Assembly (NCBI GenBank): GCA_963732335.1
Contig: CAVSZO010000002.1
Span: 62,001 to 126,000 of the forward strand
Direction of reading: 5' to 3'
DNA: 64,000 nt
Origin: Desertimonas sp963732335
Lineage (GTDB): Bacteria; Actinomycetota; Acidimicrobiia; Acidimicrobiales; Ilumatobacteraceae
Below, in pieces: positions 9,679 to 19,169 of the stretch. Position 1 is the stretch's first letter; the number at the start of each line of letters is the position of its first letter. A program made the position numbers and the translations under genes. The notes under the pieces are model-generated. The model made no database searches. It had not been told where the DNA came from and saw only the letters and a list, made by a program, of their open reading frames with translations.

Positions 9679-11223
9679 GTGCCCAAGGACAAGCCGAACA
9701 TCCTCGTCATCTGGGGCGACGACATCGGGATCACCAACCTCAGCTGCTACAGCGACGGGTTGATGGGCTACCGCACTCCGAACATCGATCGCATCGCCGA
9801 CGAGGGGATGCGCTTCACCGATGCCTACGGCGAGCAGAGCTGTACGGCCGGGCGCTCGTCGTTCATCACCGGACAGAGCGTGTTCCGCACAGGGCTGAGC
9901 AAGGTCGGGTTGCCGGGATCGCCCATCGGGCTACAGGCCGAGGACCCGACGATCGCCGAGCTGTTGAAGAACCACGGCTACGCCACCGGCCAGTTCGGCA
10001 AGAACCACCTCGGCGACAAGAACGAGTTCCTGCCGACGGTCCACGGCTTCGACGAGTTCTTCGGCAACCTCTACCACCTCAACGCCGAGGAGGATCCGGA
10101 GGATCCCGACTACCCGAGCAACTACGGCTTCGACGGGTTCAAGGAGCGCTTCGGACCGCGTGGAGTGCTGCGCTGCACGGCCACGAGGAAGGACGACAAG
10201 ACCGAGCATCCCCGCTGGGGGCGCGTCGGCAAGCAGTCGATCGAGGACACCGGTCCGTTGACCCGCAAGCGGATGGAGACATGCGACGACGACTTCGTCG
10301 CCGCCGCCAGCGACTTCATCAAGCGCCAGAGCGAGAAGAACAAGCCGTTCTTCTGCTGGGTGAACACGACCCACATGCACCTCCGCACCCACACCAAGCG
10401 GCGCAGCCTGGGACAGGCCGGGCGCTGGCAGTCGCCCTACCACGACACGATGGTCGACCACGACAAGAACGTCGGCCAGCTGCTCAACCTGCTCGACAAG
10501 CTCGAGATCGCCGACGACACCATCGTGATGTACGGCACGGACAACGGCCCGCACATGAACACATGGCCGGACGGGGCGATGACGCCGTTCCGCAGCGAGA
10601 AGAACACCAACTGGGAGGGCGCCTTCCGCGTCCCGCTGATGATCCGCTGGCCCGGCAGGATCCCCGCCGGCGTCGTCTCCAACGAGATCGTCCAGCACCA
10701 CGACTGGCTGCCGACGTTCCTCGCTGCTGCCGGGGAACCCGACGTCGTCGACAAGCTGAAGGAGGGCCACGAGGCCGCCGGCAAGACGTTCAAGGTGCAC
10801 ATCGACGGCTACAACCTGCTCCCGTACCTCACCGGCGAGGTCGACGAGAGCCCGCGCAAGGGGCTCATCTACTTCAGCGACGACGGCGACCTCGTGGGGC
10901 TGCGCTTCGACAACTGGAAGTTGGTCTTCATGGAGCAACGCTGCGTCGGGACACTGGCATTGTGGGCCGAGCCGTTCACTCCCCTCCGTATACCGAAGCT
11001 GTTCAACCTGCGCACCGATCCCTTCGAGCGGGCGGACACGACGTCGAACACCTACTGGGACTGGTACGCGAACAAGGCCTACATGATCATGGCCGCCCAG
11101 GCCTTGGTCGCCGATTTCCTCGCCACGTTCAAGGACTTTCCGCCACGGCAGAAGGCGGCGACGTTCACGATCGACCAGGCCCTCGAGAAGATGGCCGACG
11201 CGGTCAGCGGGGCACACGGCTGA
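9679..11223 (+). CDS. Sulfatase (formylglycine-dependent arylsulfatase family)
   Basis: 514 residues from GTG 9679, preceded by GAAAGGA at 9663. The alkaline-phosphatase fold starts with KPNILVIWGDDIG (metal-binding aspartates). The maturation motif SCTAGRSSFITGQS carries the cysteine to be converted to formylglycine, with alanine in place of the usual proline (C-x-P-x-R). Other active-site elements are GKNHLGD and MYGTDNGPHMNTWPDG. No signal peptide is visible, so it probably acts in the cytoplasm on sulfate or phosphonate-type esters. The maturase gene follows after 14 bp. Confidence 0.9.
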   Translation: MPKDKPNILVIWGDDIGITNLSCYSDGLMGYRTPNIDRIADEGMRFTDAYGEQSCTAGRSSFITGQSVFRTGLSKVGLPGSPIGLQAEDPTIAELLKNHGYATGQFGKNHLGDKNEFLPTVHGFDEFFGNLYHLNAEEDPEDPDYPSNYGFDGFKERFGPRGVLRCTATRKDDKTEHPRWGRVGKQSIEDTGPLTRKRMETCDDDFVAAASDFIKRQSEKNKPFFCWVNTTHMHLRTHTKRRSLGQAGRWQSPYHDTMVDHDKNVGQLLNLLDKLEIADDTIVMYGTDNGPHMNTWPDGAMTPFRSEKNTNWEGAFRVPLMIRWPGRIPAGVVSNEIVQHHDWLPTFLAAAGEPDVVDKLKEGHEAAGKTFKVHIDGYNLLPYLTGEVDESPRKGLIYFSDDGDLVGLRFDNWKLVFMEQRCVGTLALWAEPFTPLRIPKLFNLRTDPFERADTTSNTYWDWYANKAYMIMAAQALVADFLATFKDFPPRQKAATFTIDQALEKMADAVSGAHG

Positions 11224-11237
11224 CGGAACCCACCGAC

Positions 11238-12143
11238 ATGGTGTCGGCCCCGTCGGGCCCCTTCACCATGGGTTCCGACGCGCACTATCCCGAAGAGGCG
11301 CCGGCCCACTCGGCGTTCGTCGAGGGCTTCACGATCGACCGCTTCCAGGTCACCAACCGCCAGTTCGACGAGTTCGTGTCGGCGACCGGTTACCTCACGG
11401 TCGCCGAGCGACCGCTCGATTCGGAGGACTTCCCCGGCGCACCGCCAGAGAACCTCGTGCCCGGCTCGATGGTGTTCTCGATGACGCCTGGGCCTGTCGA
11501 TCTTCGCCACCTCAGCCACTGGTGGAACTGGACGCCGGGCGCATCCTGGCGCCATCCCGAAGGCCCCGGCAGCGCGCTCGACGGCCGGGCCGACCACCCT
11601 GTCGTGCACGTCGCCTACGAGGACGCCGAGGCGTACGCGGCGTGGGCGGGCAAGTCGCTGCCGACCGAGGCGGAGTGGGAGCGGGCTGCGCGTGGCGGAC
11701 TCGATGGCACGGCGTTCGTGTGGGGCGACGCACCCGAGGGACCGGACCAGCGGTTGGCGAACTACTGGCACGGCGACTTCCCGTGGCGTCATGACGCTGG
11801 GTACGGCTCGACCGCGCCGGTCGGCTCGTATCCCGCCAACGGCTACGGCCTGCACGACATGGCCGGCAACGTGTGGGAGTGGACAGCGGACTGGTGGTCG
11901 CCGCGCCACCCTGAGGACTCGGAGGCGTCGTGCTGCGTGCCGACCGAACGGCCGCGCCCGATGAGGGAGGGCAGCTACGACCCGGCCCAGCCGCAGTTCC
12001 GCGTCCCCCGCAAGGTGATCAAGGGCGGCTCGTACCTGTGCGCCGACAGCTACTGCCAGCGCTACCGCCCCGCCGCCCGCCGGCCGCAGATGGTCGACAC
12101 CGGGATGAGCCACATCGGCTTCCGTTGCATCCGCCGCGCTTGA
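11238..12143 (+). CDS. Formylglycine-generating enzyme (sulfatase-modifying factor)
   Basis: 302 residues. PSGPFTMGSDAHYPEE opens the FGE-sulfatase domain. FTIDRFQVTNRQFDEFV, SLPTEAEWERAARGG and GNVWEWTADWW are hallmark segments. Near the C-terminus GSYLCADSYCQRYRPAAR supplies the paired cysteines that bind copper and oxidise the sulfatase cysteine. The direct neighbour upstream is its presumed substrate. The start ATG at 11238 is the first methionine after the sulfatase stop. A slightly longer N-terminus from a non-ATG codon cannot be excluded. Confidence 0.9.
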   Translation: MVSAPSGPFTMGSDAHYPEEAPAHSAFVEGFTIDRFQVTNRQFDEFVSATGYLTVAERPLDSEDFPGAPPENLVPGSMVFSMTPGPVDLRHLSHWWNWTPGASWRHPEGPGSALDGRADHPVVHVAYEDAEAYAAWAGKSLPTEAEWERAARGGLDGTAFVWGDAPEGPDQRLANYWHGDFPWRHDAGYGSTAPVGSYPANGYGLHDMAGNVWEWTADWWSPRHPEDSEASCCVPTERPRPMREGSYDPAQPQFRVPRKVIKGGSYLCADSYCQRYRPAARRPQMVDTGMSHIGFRCIRRA

Positions 12144-12161
12144 GCCCCAAGGATGGCCGAC

Positions 12162-12644
12162 TCAGTCGGGCGGCATGGAGGAGGCTCGCTCGCCCTCGCT
12201 CACGAGGCGGTGGCGCCTGATGATCCGCCCAGTGATCTGCTCGGCGTGGATCTCGATCCAACGGTCACGCGGACCCGGCGCCCATGGGTGCGTCGCGGCC
12301 TCGGCGTAGGCGGCGATTCGAGCAGCACCCCTCACGTGTGTCGCCGTGCCGCGGACGAGCACACTCCAACCCGATTCGGCGATCGGGTCGATCCGGTCGG
12401 CCTCGAAGGCGACGACGCGGCCGCGGCCCAGGCGGTCGAGTGCCGCACCGGCCTGGGCACGGAACAGCACGGCATCATGCGAGAACACGTAGTTGACCGG
12501 CAGGATGGTCAACCCCTGCTCGGCGTCGCCAAAGGCGACGCGGCCGAAGCTGCAGCGCGCCAGCATCTGCCGGCACACGTCCTCGTCGAGCTCGTACATC
12601 TTGACGATGTAGTCGCCGCGACGCTCGATCGGGACGCTCTTCAC
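12162..12644 (-). CDS. PPOX-fold flavin-binding protein
   Basis: About 160 residues with MYELDEDVCRQMLARCSFGRVAF, ILPVNYVFSHDAVLFRAQAG and a SGWSVLVRGTATHV strand. This is the pyridoxamine-phosphate-oxidase-like split barrel that binds FMN or F420 in actinobacteria. A GTG at 12644, preceded by GGGGGA, is preferred; ATG 12599 is the alternative. It lies 12 bp downstream of the CBS-domain gene on the same strand. A second paralogue sits at 14.3 kb. The substrate is unknown. Confidence 0.8.
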   Translation of the reverse strand: MKSVPIERRGDYIVKMYELDEDVCRQMLARCSFGRVAFGDAEQGLTILPVNYVFSHDAVLFRAQAGAALDRLGRGRVVAFEADRIDPIAESGWSVLVRGTATHVRGAARIAAYAEAATHPWAPGPRDRWIEIHAEQITGRIIRRHRLVSEGERASSMPPD

Positions 12645-12655
12645 GCATCCCCCGC

Positions 12656-13081
12656 TCAGGCTTCGTCGTCGGGGTCGGCGAATCCCCCGATGCGTAGGCG
12701 CCGAGGAGGTCGCGGGCCGACACGATGCCGACGAGGTGGCCGCTCGCTTCGACGAGGACATGGCGGACGTAGTGCTCCATCATCTCCTCGGCGACGTCGG
12801 CGACGTCGGCATTGCTCGTCGCACCAGACGAGGTCGCGATTGGCGATGTCGGCCGCCGTGGTCTCGTCCGCACCGCGATGGGCGGCCAGTGCCCGCACCA
12901 CGTCACGTTCGGACACGACGCCTTCGACAACGTCGTCCCCGTCCCCGACAACCAGGATGCCGACATCGGCAGCGGCCAGCGCCGACGCCACGGACCACAG
13001 GTCGGCGGTCGCGTCCACGCGCAACACCGAATCGGACGCCAGCGTCGAGATCGGCAACGAACCAACGATCGTCTTGCTCAT
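12656..13081 (-). pseudogene. CBS-domain protein, two frameshifts
   Basis: The product starts MSKTIVGSLPISTLASDS, with the first CBS motif VASALAAADVGILVVGDG and GVVSERDVVRALAAH. A shift near 12808-12818 moves to ADVAEEMMEHYVRHVLVE and HLVGIVSARDLLGAYA, the second CBS motif. A second shift near 12690 leads to a GGFADPDDEA end. The total span is exactly 142 codons, so the two indels compensate. Paired CBS domains bind adenine nucleotides and act as energy or redox sensors. The partner is probably the PPOX protein encoded directly downstream. Confidence 0.65.
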
Positions 13082-13182
13082 GGCCCCAGCCTGGACCGCG
13101 GCGCCGGCCCGATGGTAGGGCCGCGAGGCCGTGTCGGTCGGGACGTCCGGCCGTGGCGATTGCGACGACGACGCCGACGTGC

Positions 13183-14085
13183 TCACGCACCCAGCTCGTC
13201 TCGCACGACTGCGGCGACGGCTGCCGCGCCGCGCTCGCTGAGCAGGATCGTGTAGTGGTTGACGTCGGGAACCAGCACATCGCGGAGCGTCGGCAGCCGC
13301 CGCTTCCACGACGCGAGCCACCCGTCGGGGTACAGGCCTGGTGGCTGGCCCATCACCCCGGCCGGGGCGCGCACAAGAACAGCTGGGTGGCGGAGTTCGT
13401 CGAGGCCGCGGGCGACGTGGTCCTCGACGAGCTGGGTCTCGGCGTCGGCCAGCACCGCCGCTTCGCGGACCCCTGAGCGCAACTCGGGCGGATCGCCCGC
13501 CACGTCGCCTTCGAGGTCATAGGTGTAGGCGTCCTCGATCCACGCGTTCCAGTCCGTGGCCAATGCCGGGTGCTCGCGCCAGTAGTCGAGGTAGGCGTCG
13601 ACGGACGGGAACGTGAGCCGCAGCCGTTCGAGGGCCGGGCCGATGATCGCGGCGACGATCGAGTCGATCGGTTGGCCGGCCAGCGGGCCGAGGTCGAGTG
13701 GCAGACCACCGTCGACGAGCACGAGGCGACTCACCCGGCCGGCATGACGGTGGGCGGCCACCACGGCGACGAAGGCGCCCATCGAGTGGCCGACGACGGT
13801 GGCCCTCTCGACACCGGCGTGATCGAGCACAGCGACGAGATCGTCGGTGTGTGTCGCCATCGAGAACGGACCGGTGATGCCGTTGGACCGCCCCCGGCCG
13901 CGCAGGTCGGGCGCGAGCAGGGTGACCTCCTCGCCGAGCTGCTCGGCCAGGCCGCGGAACGAGCGGTGGGTGGCGGTGATGCCGTGGGCGGCGACGACCA
14001 CCGCGTCGCCCGATCCCCAACGCGCGACGTGGAGGCGGCCGCCAGAGACGTCGACGTCGAAGGCGGCGTAGGACGGCCCGGCCAT
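13183..14085 (-). CDS. Alpha/beta hydrolase
   Basis: 300 residues from ATG 14085 (MAGPSYAAFDVDVSGG). The nucleophile elbow is VVGHSMGAF, the oxyanion loop AAHGITATHRS, the second strand LLAPDLRGRGRSNG, and the catalytic histidine probably lies in VPDVNHYTIL. The frame continues upstream to 14226 but that part looks non-conserved. The substrate is unknown; the fold includes esterases, lactonases and epoxide hydrolases. The stop is about 100 bp from the CBS gene start. Confidence 0.85.
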   Translation of the reverse strand: MAGPSYAAFDVDVSGGRLHVARWGSGDAVVVAAHGITATHRSFRGLAEQLGEEVTLLAPDLRGRGRSNGITGPFSMATHTDDLVAVLDHAGVERATVVGHSMGAFVAVVAAHRHAGRVSRLVLVDGGLPLDLGPLAGQPIDSIVAAIIGPALERLRLTFPSVDAYLDYWREHPALATDWNAWIEDAYTYDLEGDVAGDPPELRSGVREAAVLADAETQLVEDHVARGLDELRHPAVLVRAPAGVMGQPPGLYPDGWLASWKRRLPTLRDVLVPDVNHYTILLSERGAAAVAAVVRDELGA

Positions 14086-14322
14086 GGCAACCGAACCGTA
14101 GCGCTGTGCGAATCGGAGGCAGTTCGGCTCGGCGGCGGGCCGGGAATTCTCATGCCCAGTACCGAGGCTGTCACGCGGCGTCCCGGAATCCGAGCCTGAC
14201 GTGACAGCCTCCGAACCAGTCAGCACTCATCCCGCTTGGAACCCGAGGCGGCGGGCCGATCAGCGGCCAGCACGGGACGTTGGTCCCTGGGTCGCGGCCC
14301 CGCCGGCTGTCACCCTCGAAGG

Positions 14323-14769
14323 GTGCTGATCAACGAAGGCCTCGAACTGCTCGAGGAGAGCGAGGCGATGCGGCTGCTCGCCCACGGCGAGGTCGGCCGG
14401 GTCGGGCTGACGATCGGGGCGGTGCCGGCGATCATCCCGGTGAACTACCGCATGGTCGATGGCTGCATCGTGTTCCGATCCTCACCCGGATCGAAGCTGT
14501 CGGCAGCGGCGAGCGGTGCCGTGGTCGCGTTCGAGGTCGACGACTACCACGCCGCCGACCGATCGGGGTGGAGCGTGCTGGCGGTCGGACGTTCCGAGGT
14601 CGTCCACGACCTGGACGTGACGTTCGCCGTGTTGGAGGCCGGCCTCGAGTCCTACGCCGATGGGCCGCGTGGCGCAATCGTCAGGATCACGCCCACGTTC
14701 GTGTCCGGCCGCCGCATCGTCCACCTGCCCACGCTCGACACGTTTCGCGGCCTGTGTCGCGGAACGTAA
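14323..14769 (+). CDS. PPOX-fold flavin-binding protein (paralogue)
   Basis: 148 residues beginning at GTG 14323 (VLINEGLELLEESEAMRLL). The split-barrel signature is present: GEVGRVGLT, AIIPVNYRMVDGCIVFRS, SKLSAAASGAVVAFEVDDY and GWSVLAVGRSEVV. It is about the size of actinobacterial pyridoxamine-phosphate-oxidase-like proteins that use FMN or F420. It resembles the PPOX gene at 12.2 kb in the same motifs. An upstream in-frame ATG at 14236 would add a basic, unconserved extension and is not favoured. Confidence 0.8.
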   Translation: MLINEGLELLEESEAMRLLAHGEVGRVGLTIGAVPAIIPVNYRMVDGCIVFRSSPGSKLSAAASGAVVAFEVDDYHAADRSGWSVLAVGRSEVVHDLDVTFAVLEAGLESYADGPRGAIVRITPTFVSGRRIVHLPTLDTFRGLCRGT

Positions 14770-14820
14770 CCTGGCACTCGGATCGATGAGTCTCGGCACC
14801 GTGAGTCGTCTCAGCTGACA

Positions 14821-14836
14821 GGCTCCCCAGGGAGCC
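14821..14836. terminator. Perfect hairpin between PPOX and DUF899 genes
   Basis: GGCTCCC and GGGAGCC form a seven-pair stem separated by only two bases, 51 bp after the PPOX stop and 34 bp before the DUF899 start. No T tract follows, so a classical intrinsic terminator is not supported. It may be a structured 5' leader or a T-less terminator of the kind proposed in actinobacteria. Confidence 0.3.
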
Positions 14837-14870
14837 CGCGAGCGCACGAGACGAGACAGCGGAGGACACC

Positions 14871-15686
14871 ATGACGACCACGCCCGGCAACGCGAGCAGC
14901 AACCTCCCCGGCAAGCCGCCCGTCGTCGACCTGGCCACCTGGCAGGCGGCGCGCGAGGAGCTGCTGGTCCGCGAGAAGGCGCACACCCGTGAGGGCGACG
15001 CGATCGCCGCGGCCCGGCGGCGGCTGCCGATGGTCGAGCTCGACGGCGCGGTCGAGGTCACCGGCGTTGACGGGCCGGTCCCGTTCCTCGACCTGTTCCA
15101 GGGTCGCGACGAGCTCGTGGTCTACCACTCCATGTGGTACGACGGCGCGCCGCACCAGGGGCAGTGCGAGGGCTGCACCTTCAACCTCTGGCACATGAAG
15201 GACGCCGTCTACCTCAACGCCCGGGGCGTCTCGTTCGCCGTCCTGACCTCGGGCCCGTGGGACGAGGTGGCTCCCTACGTCGAGTTCATGGGCTACACCC
15301 AGCCCTGGTACTCGGTGCGGGGCGTGGAGGCGCCGCTCTTCGCAGAAGAGGGGCACATCATCTGTTACCTGCGCGACGGCGACCGCGTGTTCCTCACCTA
15401 CTCCACGACCGGCCGGGGCAACGAGCCGGCCGACGGGTCCTTGGGCCTGCTCGACATGACGCCCTACGGCCGCCGCGAGGCGTGGGAGGACAACCCCGAG
15501 GGCTGGCCCGAGGCCCCTCAGGCCGGCTCGCCGGTCGGTGGGCATGGCGCGCCGATCTGCTGGTACTGGCGCTCGGACGCCGACGGCGTCGCCACCTGGG
15601 GCCCGACCAGCCGGCCCGTGCCGCAGTGGACCCGCCCCGGCGCGACCCCCGTGGAGACCCTCGGCCGCCAGGGCCACCACCACTGA
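14871..15686 (+). CDS. DUF899 family thioredoxin-like protein
   Basis: 271 residues with a GGAGG ribosome site at 14861-14865. Family hallmarks are EELLVREKAHTREGDAIAAAR, RRRLPMVELD, LDLFQGRDELVVYHSMW and the QCEGCTFNLWH cysteine motif, followed by FMGYTQPWYS. DUF899 proteins adopt a thioredoxin-like fold; their substrate is not established. The C-terminus contains NEPADGSLGLLDMTPYGR and WYWRSD. It is intact and typical in length. No operon partner lies close by. Confidence 0.85.
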   Translation: MTTTPGNASSNLPGKPPVVDLATWQAAREELLVREKAHTREGDAIAAARRRLPMVELDGAVEVTGVDGPVPFLDLFQGRDELVVYHSMWYDGAPHQGQCEGCTFNLWHMKDAVYLNARGVSFAVLTSGPWDEVAPYVEFMGYTQPWYSVRGVEAPLFAEEGHIICYLRDGDRVFLTYSTTGRGNEPADGSLGLLDMTPYGRREAWEDNPEGWPEAPQAGSPVGGHGAPICWYWRSDADGVATWGPTSRPVPQWTRPGATPVETLGRQGHHH

Positions 15687-15786
15687 CGCGGGTTCCGTCG
15701 GGCTGGACGTGTGCTGGCGACGGTGGGATCGAGCTGCGCTCATCGACGGTTTCGTGGCCCTCGACGCCGCCGACTACGGCCCAGTG

Positions 15787-17252
15787 TCAGCCTGGCCGCG
15801 CACGACCTGCCTGTTGCTGATCACCATGCGAACGCGCCCCCTCGACCGGTGTGACGTGGCGCGACAGCGAGTCGAGCTGCGTGAAGACGGCGCGCAGGTC
15901 GGGCCCGAGGTCGCGGTCGGCCATCTCGGCGTCGAGGCTCGGTGCGAGTTCGTCGATCGCTGTGCCCAGCGGGCCGCTCACTGCCATACCTCTCAACCGC
16001 AGGGCGCGAACGGCGGCGACGACCTCACAGGCGACGACTTCGCGGGCCGCGGCGATGGCGGCGCCCAATCGACGCGCCGCCTCCGGCGCGAACGGTGAGT
16101 GATCCTCGACCCCACGCGACACGGTCGCCGTCCCCAGCGTCGCCGGCGCGGCGGCGTGCCGGACTGTCGCCAAGGCACCCTGCGCGGCGTACTCCAACAC
16201 GAGCGCACCAGAGCTCCCGGGCGGATCACTGGCGAGGAACGACGTCAACCCGGTCGCCTTCGGATCCATCAGCATCGACACCGCGCCGCCGACAACCCGG
16301 TCGCCTGGTACAGCGCCAGGCGAACGGCATCGAGATCGACGGACAGGGCGGCGAGATGGAAGTTGGCGTGGTGAAACATCCGCTTTCCGGCGATGTCGAT
16401 CATCGGGTTCTCGGTGCCGGCATTGACATCAAGGGTGATCGTTGTGCTGGCACGATCGATGGCGTCGAACAGCGGCCCGGCCACCTGGGCCGCCGCCCGC
16501 ACGCCGTAGTCGTCTTGCACCCGTGCCGGCTCCCAGCTACCCGACTCGCCCAGAAGCTCGCGCAGCGCCCCGGCAGCGCGCCGTTGGCCCGGGTGCGGTC
16601 TCGCTGCGTGGACGGTCTCGCTGAACGCGTTGATGGCGCCGTCGACTGCGCGCACGGTGAGCGCCGTGACGACCAGCCCAGCGCGAGCCAGCCGCTCCAG
16701 CTCGGCGACGGCGAGCGCAGCCGGGCGAGGGTGAGAGCGTTCGAGCTCATCAGGGCGAGGGCGTCACCCCCGTCAAGCGTGACGGGCAGGCTGAGGCCGA
16801 CCTGGCCGAGCGCGGTGATATCGCCGGTGCCGATCGATCCACCATCACGGACAGTCGGCAGCGAGTCGGAACCGAGTAAGGGCGGTGAGCGCCGTCAACA
16901 CGTCAGATCTGATGCCCGACGACCCGACGGCGAGCTGATTGACACGAACGGCGACCATGGCGCGCACGAGCGGGGCCGGCAGCACGTCGCCGGCGGCCGC
17001 CGCATGACTGGCCAACAACCGTCGCCCATGGCCGGCGCGACCGTGCAGCGGCACGTCGATCTCACGATTCGCGCCGACACCGGTGGTACGCCCGTACACG
17101 GGCTGACGAGCCGCCGCCTCGGTCGCGACCTGCCATCCCCGATCGACGCGGGCCACGGCGGCGGGGTCGAGCTCGACAGGCTCCCCGGCGGCGATACGCG
17201 CCACGTCGGACACGGTCAACCCGATGCCGTTGAGCGTGATCACAGTCCGCAC
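15787..17252 (-). pseudogene. Aromatic amino acid ammonia-lyase family (HAL/PAL-like), several frameshifts
   Basis: Starting at GTG 17252, the N-terminus (VITLNGIGLTVSDVARIA, YGRTTGVGANRE, LLASHAAAAGD) matches histidine/phenylalanine ammonia-lyases. The middle (VRDGGSIGTGDITALG, LALMSSNALTL) and C-terminal half (NPMIDIAGKRMFHHANFH, then DPKATGLTSFLASDPPG and REVVACEVVAAVRALRLRG) lie in different frames. Breaks are near 16850, 16650-16740 and 16275. The residues expected to form the MIO cofactor (Ala-Ser-Gly) appear as GTGD. This may mark a divergent subfamily or be a consequence of sequence error. It is most likely nonfunctional as written. Confidence 0.7.
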
Positions 17253-17345
17253 ATCGGCAGGCTGGTGAAGCGTTGAGTCACGGGCGGCCGATCTTCCGGC
17301 CGACGTGGCGCAACAGGACCGTGCTGGCGCCGGTCGGGGCCAGCA

Positions 17346-18247
17346 TCAGCGCGACGGGTGGACGGGCCCGTCCAGCGGGCGAAGGAGGTGCCGTCGCACC
17401 ACGTCGACATAGCCGCGGTAACGGCCGGCTCCACCGGCAGCGTCCTCGGCCGAGTGGAGCGAGCGGGCCAGCGACGGCAGCCGGTACCAGGCCGCGGCCG
17501 GACGAGCGTGGTGCGTGTGATGGAGGTTGTTGTTGAGAAACAACAAGGCCATCAGCGGTCCTGCTTCGATCACCGCGCTCGGACTGTCGTCGTCGCCCAC
17601 GGCGCGGTGCTCGGGATACGAACGAAGGAGCGTCACGGACACGCTCAGGTAGCAGGCCAGGAGGTACTGCCACAGCGGGACCCGGAGCGTCACGAGCCAT
17701 GCCACGATCACCGCGACCGCGACGACGTGGCGCGCCCACACCCCGACGGCGGCTCGATCGCCGCGCCGAAGCCGACCGATTTCATCCCCAGCGAAACGGG
17801 CGCCGATCATCATCGGTCCGACGACCAGGCGGCCGGCAAGTGTCCGGTTGACCATCAGCAACGTCCGGCGACCAGGACCGAGCTCCTGCCAGCGGGCGCC
17901 GGCGACGTACCAGCTCTCCGGGTCGTCGTACGGATCGGTGAGCCGTCCGGTGCGATGGTGGGCCAGGTGCGTCGCCCGGTACACGGGGTACGGCAGCCAC
18001 AGCGCAGGGGTGCCGTCGCCAGCCGATCGCCCCAGCGGCGGCTGGGGAACGGATGGCCGTGGACGGCCTCGTGTTGGAGCGAGCCGAACCACGCCAGGAC
18101 GAAACCGGCGGCGGCGACCGCCACGAAGTCGGGCAGCACCGACCAGGCCAACGTCAGCGCTAGCCAAGCCCCAAACACGGCGACGGCGACGGCGACGGTT
18201 GGCCACTCGATGCGCCGCGTCTGTCGTTCCACTGGCGACGATGGCAT
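17346..18247 (-). CDS. Membrane fatty acid desaturase/hydroxylase-like protein, frameshifted
   Basis: All three histidine boxes are visible: LQHEAVHGHP, THLAHHR and NNNLHHTHH. They belong to the di-iron membrane desaturase superfamily. Hydrophobic stretches TVAVAVAVFGAWLALTLAW and AGFVLAWFGS precede box 1. The frame shifts once near 18010-18030, between boxes 1 and 2. The product would be about 300 residues from ATG 18247. It would act in the membrane with reduced ferredoxin or an electron-transfer partner. The substrate could be an acyl lipid or carotenoid. Confidence 0.75.
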
Positions 18248-18598
18248 GATCTGTGCCAACTGCCGCTGATTGCACGCGCCTCTCGCGAACAGTGCGCCAC
18301 TCTCGCGCACCTAGACAATCACCTGCGGCGTATCAGCACGCCATGTTGACATCCTGTGTACCTCCAACTCTGATAGCCCGCGACCCGGTGCCGCCGCAGG
18401 CGTCGACCATACGAACGGCGCGTTACCCAGCCGTTACCCACTGGGGATGAACGGCGTGCGGGCCACGGGTAGCTGCCTCGGGGCCTCGCCCTGTCGTGGG
18501 TGCGGCCCAGTTGGCGATGGTCAGCGGTGATCGGCACGAGACCTCCGCTGGCCGCCGTGTCGCGTCGATAGATGAGACATCGACCGAGTCATCGATAG
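18248..18598. other. Gene-poor interval between desaturase and tRNA fragment
   Basis: No coding frame with recognisable similarity or good codon pattern is seen on either strand. It has lower GC patches than its surroundings and ends at the orphan tRNA 3' half. It is a plausible flank of a former integration site. Confidence 0.4.
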
Positions 18599-18643
18599 TG
18601 CCCCCGGCAGGATTCGAACCTGCGCACACGGTTTAGGAAACCG
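18599..18643 (-). tRNA. tRNA-Arg(CCT) 3' half only (putative attachment-site scar)
   Basis: On the minus strand the sequence runs from the anticodon arm (CGGT, loop TTCCTAA with anticodon CCT, ACCG) through the T arm (GCAGG TTCGAAT CCTGC) to acceptor strand CGGGGGC and discriminator A. The matching 5' half, which should begin GCCCCCG with a D arm, is absent to the right; unrelated sequence follows from 18644. A 3'-half tRNA is what a tyrosine-recombinase integration leaves at one end of an element. CCA is not encoded. Confidence 0.65.
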
Positions 18644-18923
18644 AAGGAGACCGTCCGCCGGGTGTCGCTTGCGCCCGCCATGTGCCGTATTGTCCCAGGT
18701 CAACGACTACATTTCGTGTTGATGCGTCCGCCAGCATCCGCCCCGTATCACGCCGTATCGACCCGTTCCGGACGCAACTAGTGGGACAAGTCATGGGACA
18801 GATCAGCGTTCGGCGACCTCTCGCGGCGCGGCCATCCCGGCCTCCTGGCGTTGGCGGCGACGAAACAGCACCGGTCGGAGTTTGGCCGAGAGTCGTTCGT
18901 GCGCAGTCCGCTACCGTGACTCC

Positions 18924-19169
18924 GTGAGCACTGATGCGCAGGCCCTGCTCCGAGAGGCGATGTCGCTGCCGGACGAGGAGCGCGCCGACATCGCGGCCGA
19001 ATTGCTGGCGAGCCTTGACGACGCCGCTGTGGAGGATCCCGCAATAGCGCGTGAGCTGTGGACTCGCGAGATCGAGCGGCGTGCACGTCGGGTAGTCGCG
19101 GGCGAGCACGACGGCCAGGATTGGAACGACCTCCGAACGCGGATCACTAACGAGCTCGCCGGCGGGTGA
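18924..19169 (+). CDS. Antitoxin of ParE/RelE-type module
   Basis: 81 residues from GTG 18924 (STDAQALLREAMSLPDEER). The sequence REAMSLPDEERADIAAELLASLDD is typical of the putative addiction module component family of antitoxins that precede ParE toxins. The C-terminal part, rich in charged residues (IERRARRVVAGEHDG), would wrap the toxin. The stop overlaps the toxin start by 4 bp, implying translational coupling. It lies next to an orphan tRNA half and conjugation-like relics, which fits a mobile-element origin. Confidence 0.85.
   Translation: MSTDAQALLREAMSLPDEERADIAAELLASLDDAAVEDPAIARELWTREIERRARRVVAGEHDGQDWNDLRTRITNELAGG

Noticed and set aside
8233..11223. A 996-residue MFS transporter-sulfatase fusion
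   Set aside because: The transporter's natural C-terminus and stop (TGA 9610) are in another frame, and the sulfatase has its own ribosome site and GTG. The fusion arises from one frameshift near 9495.
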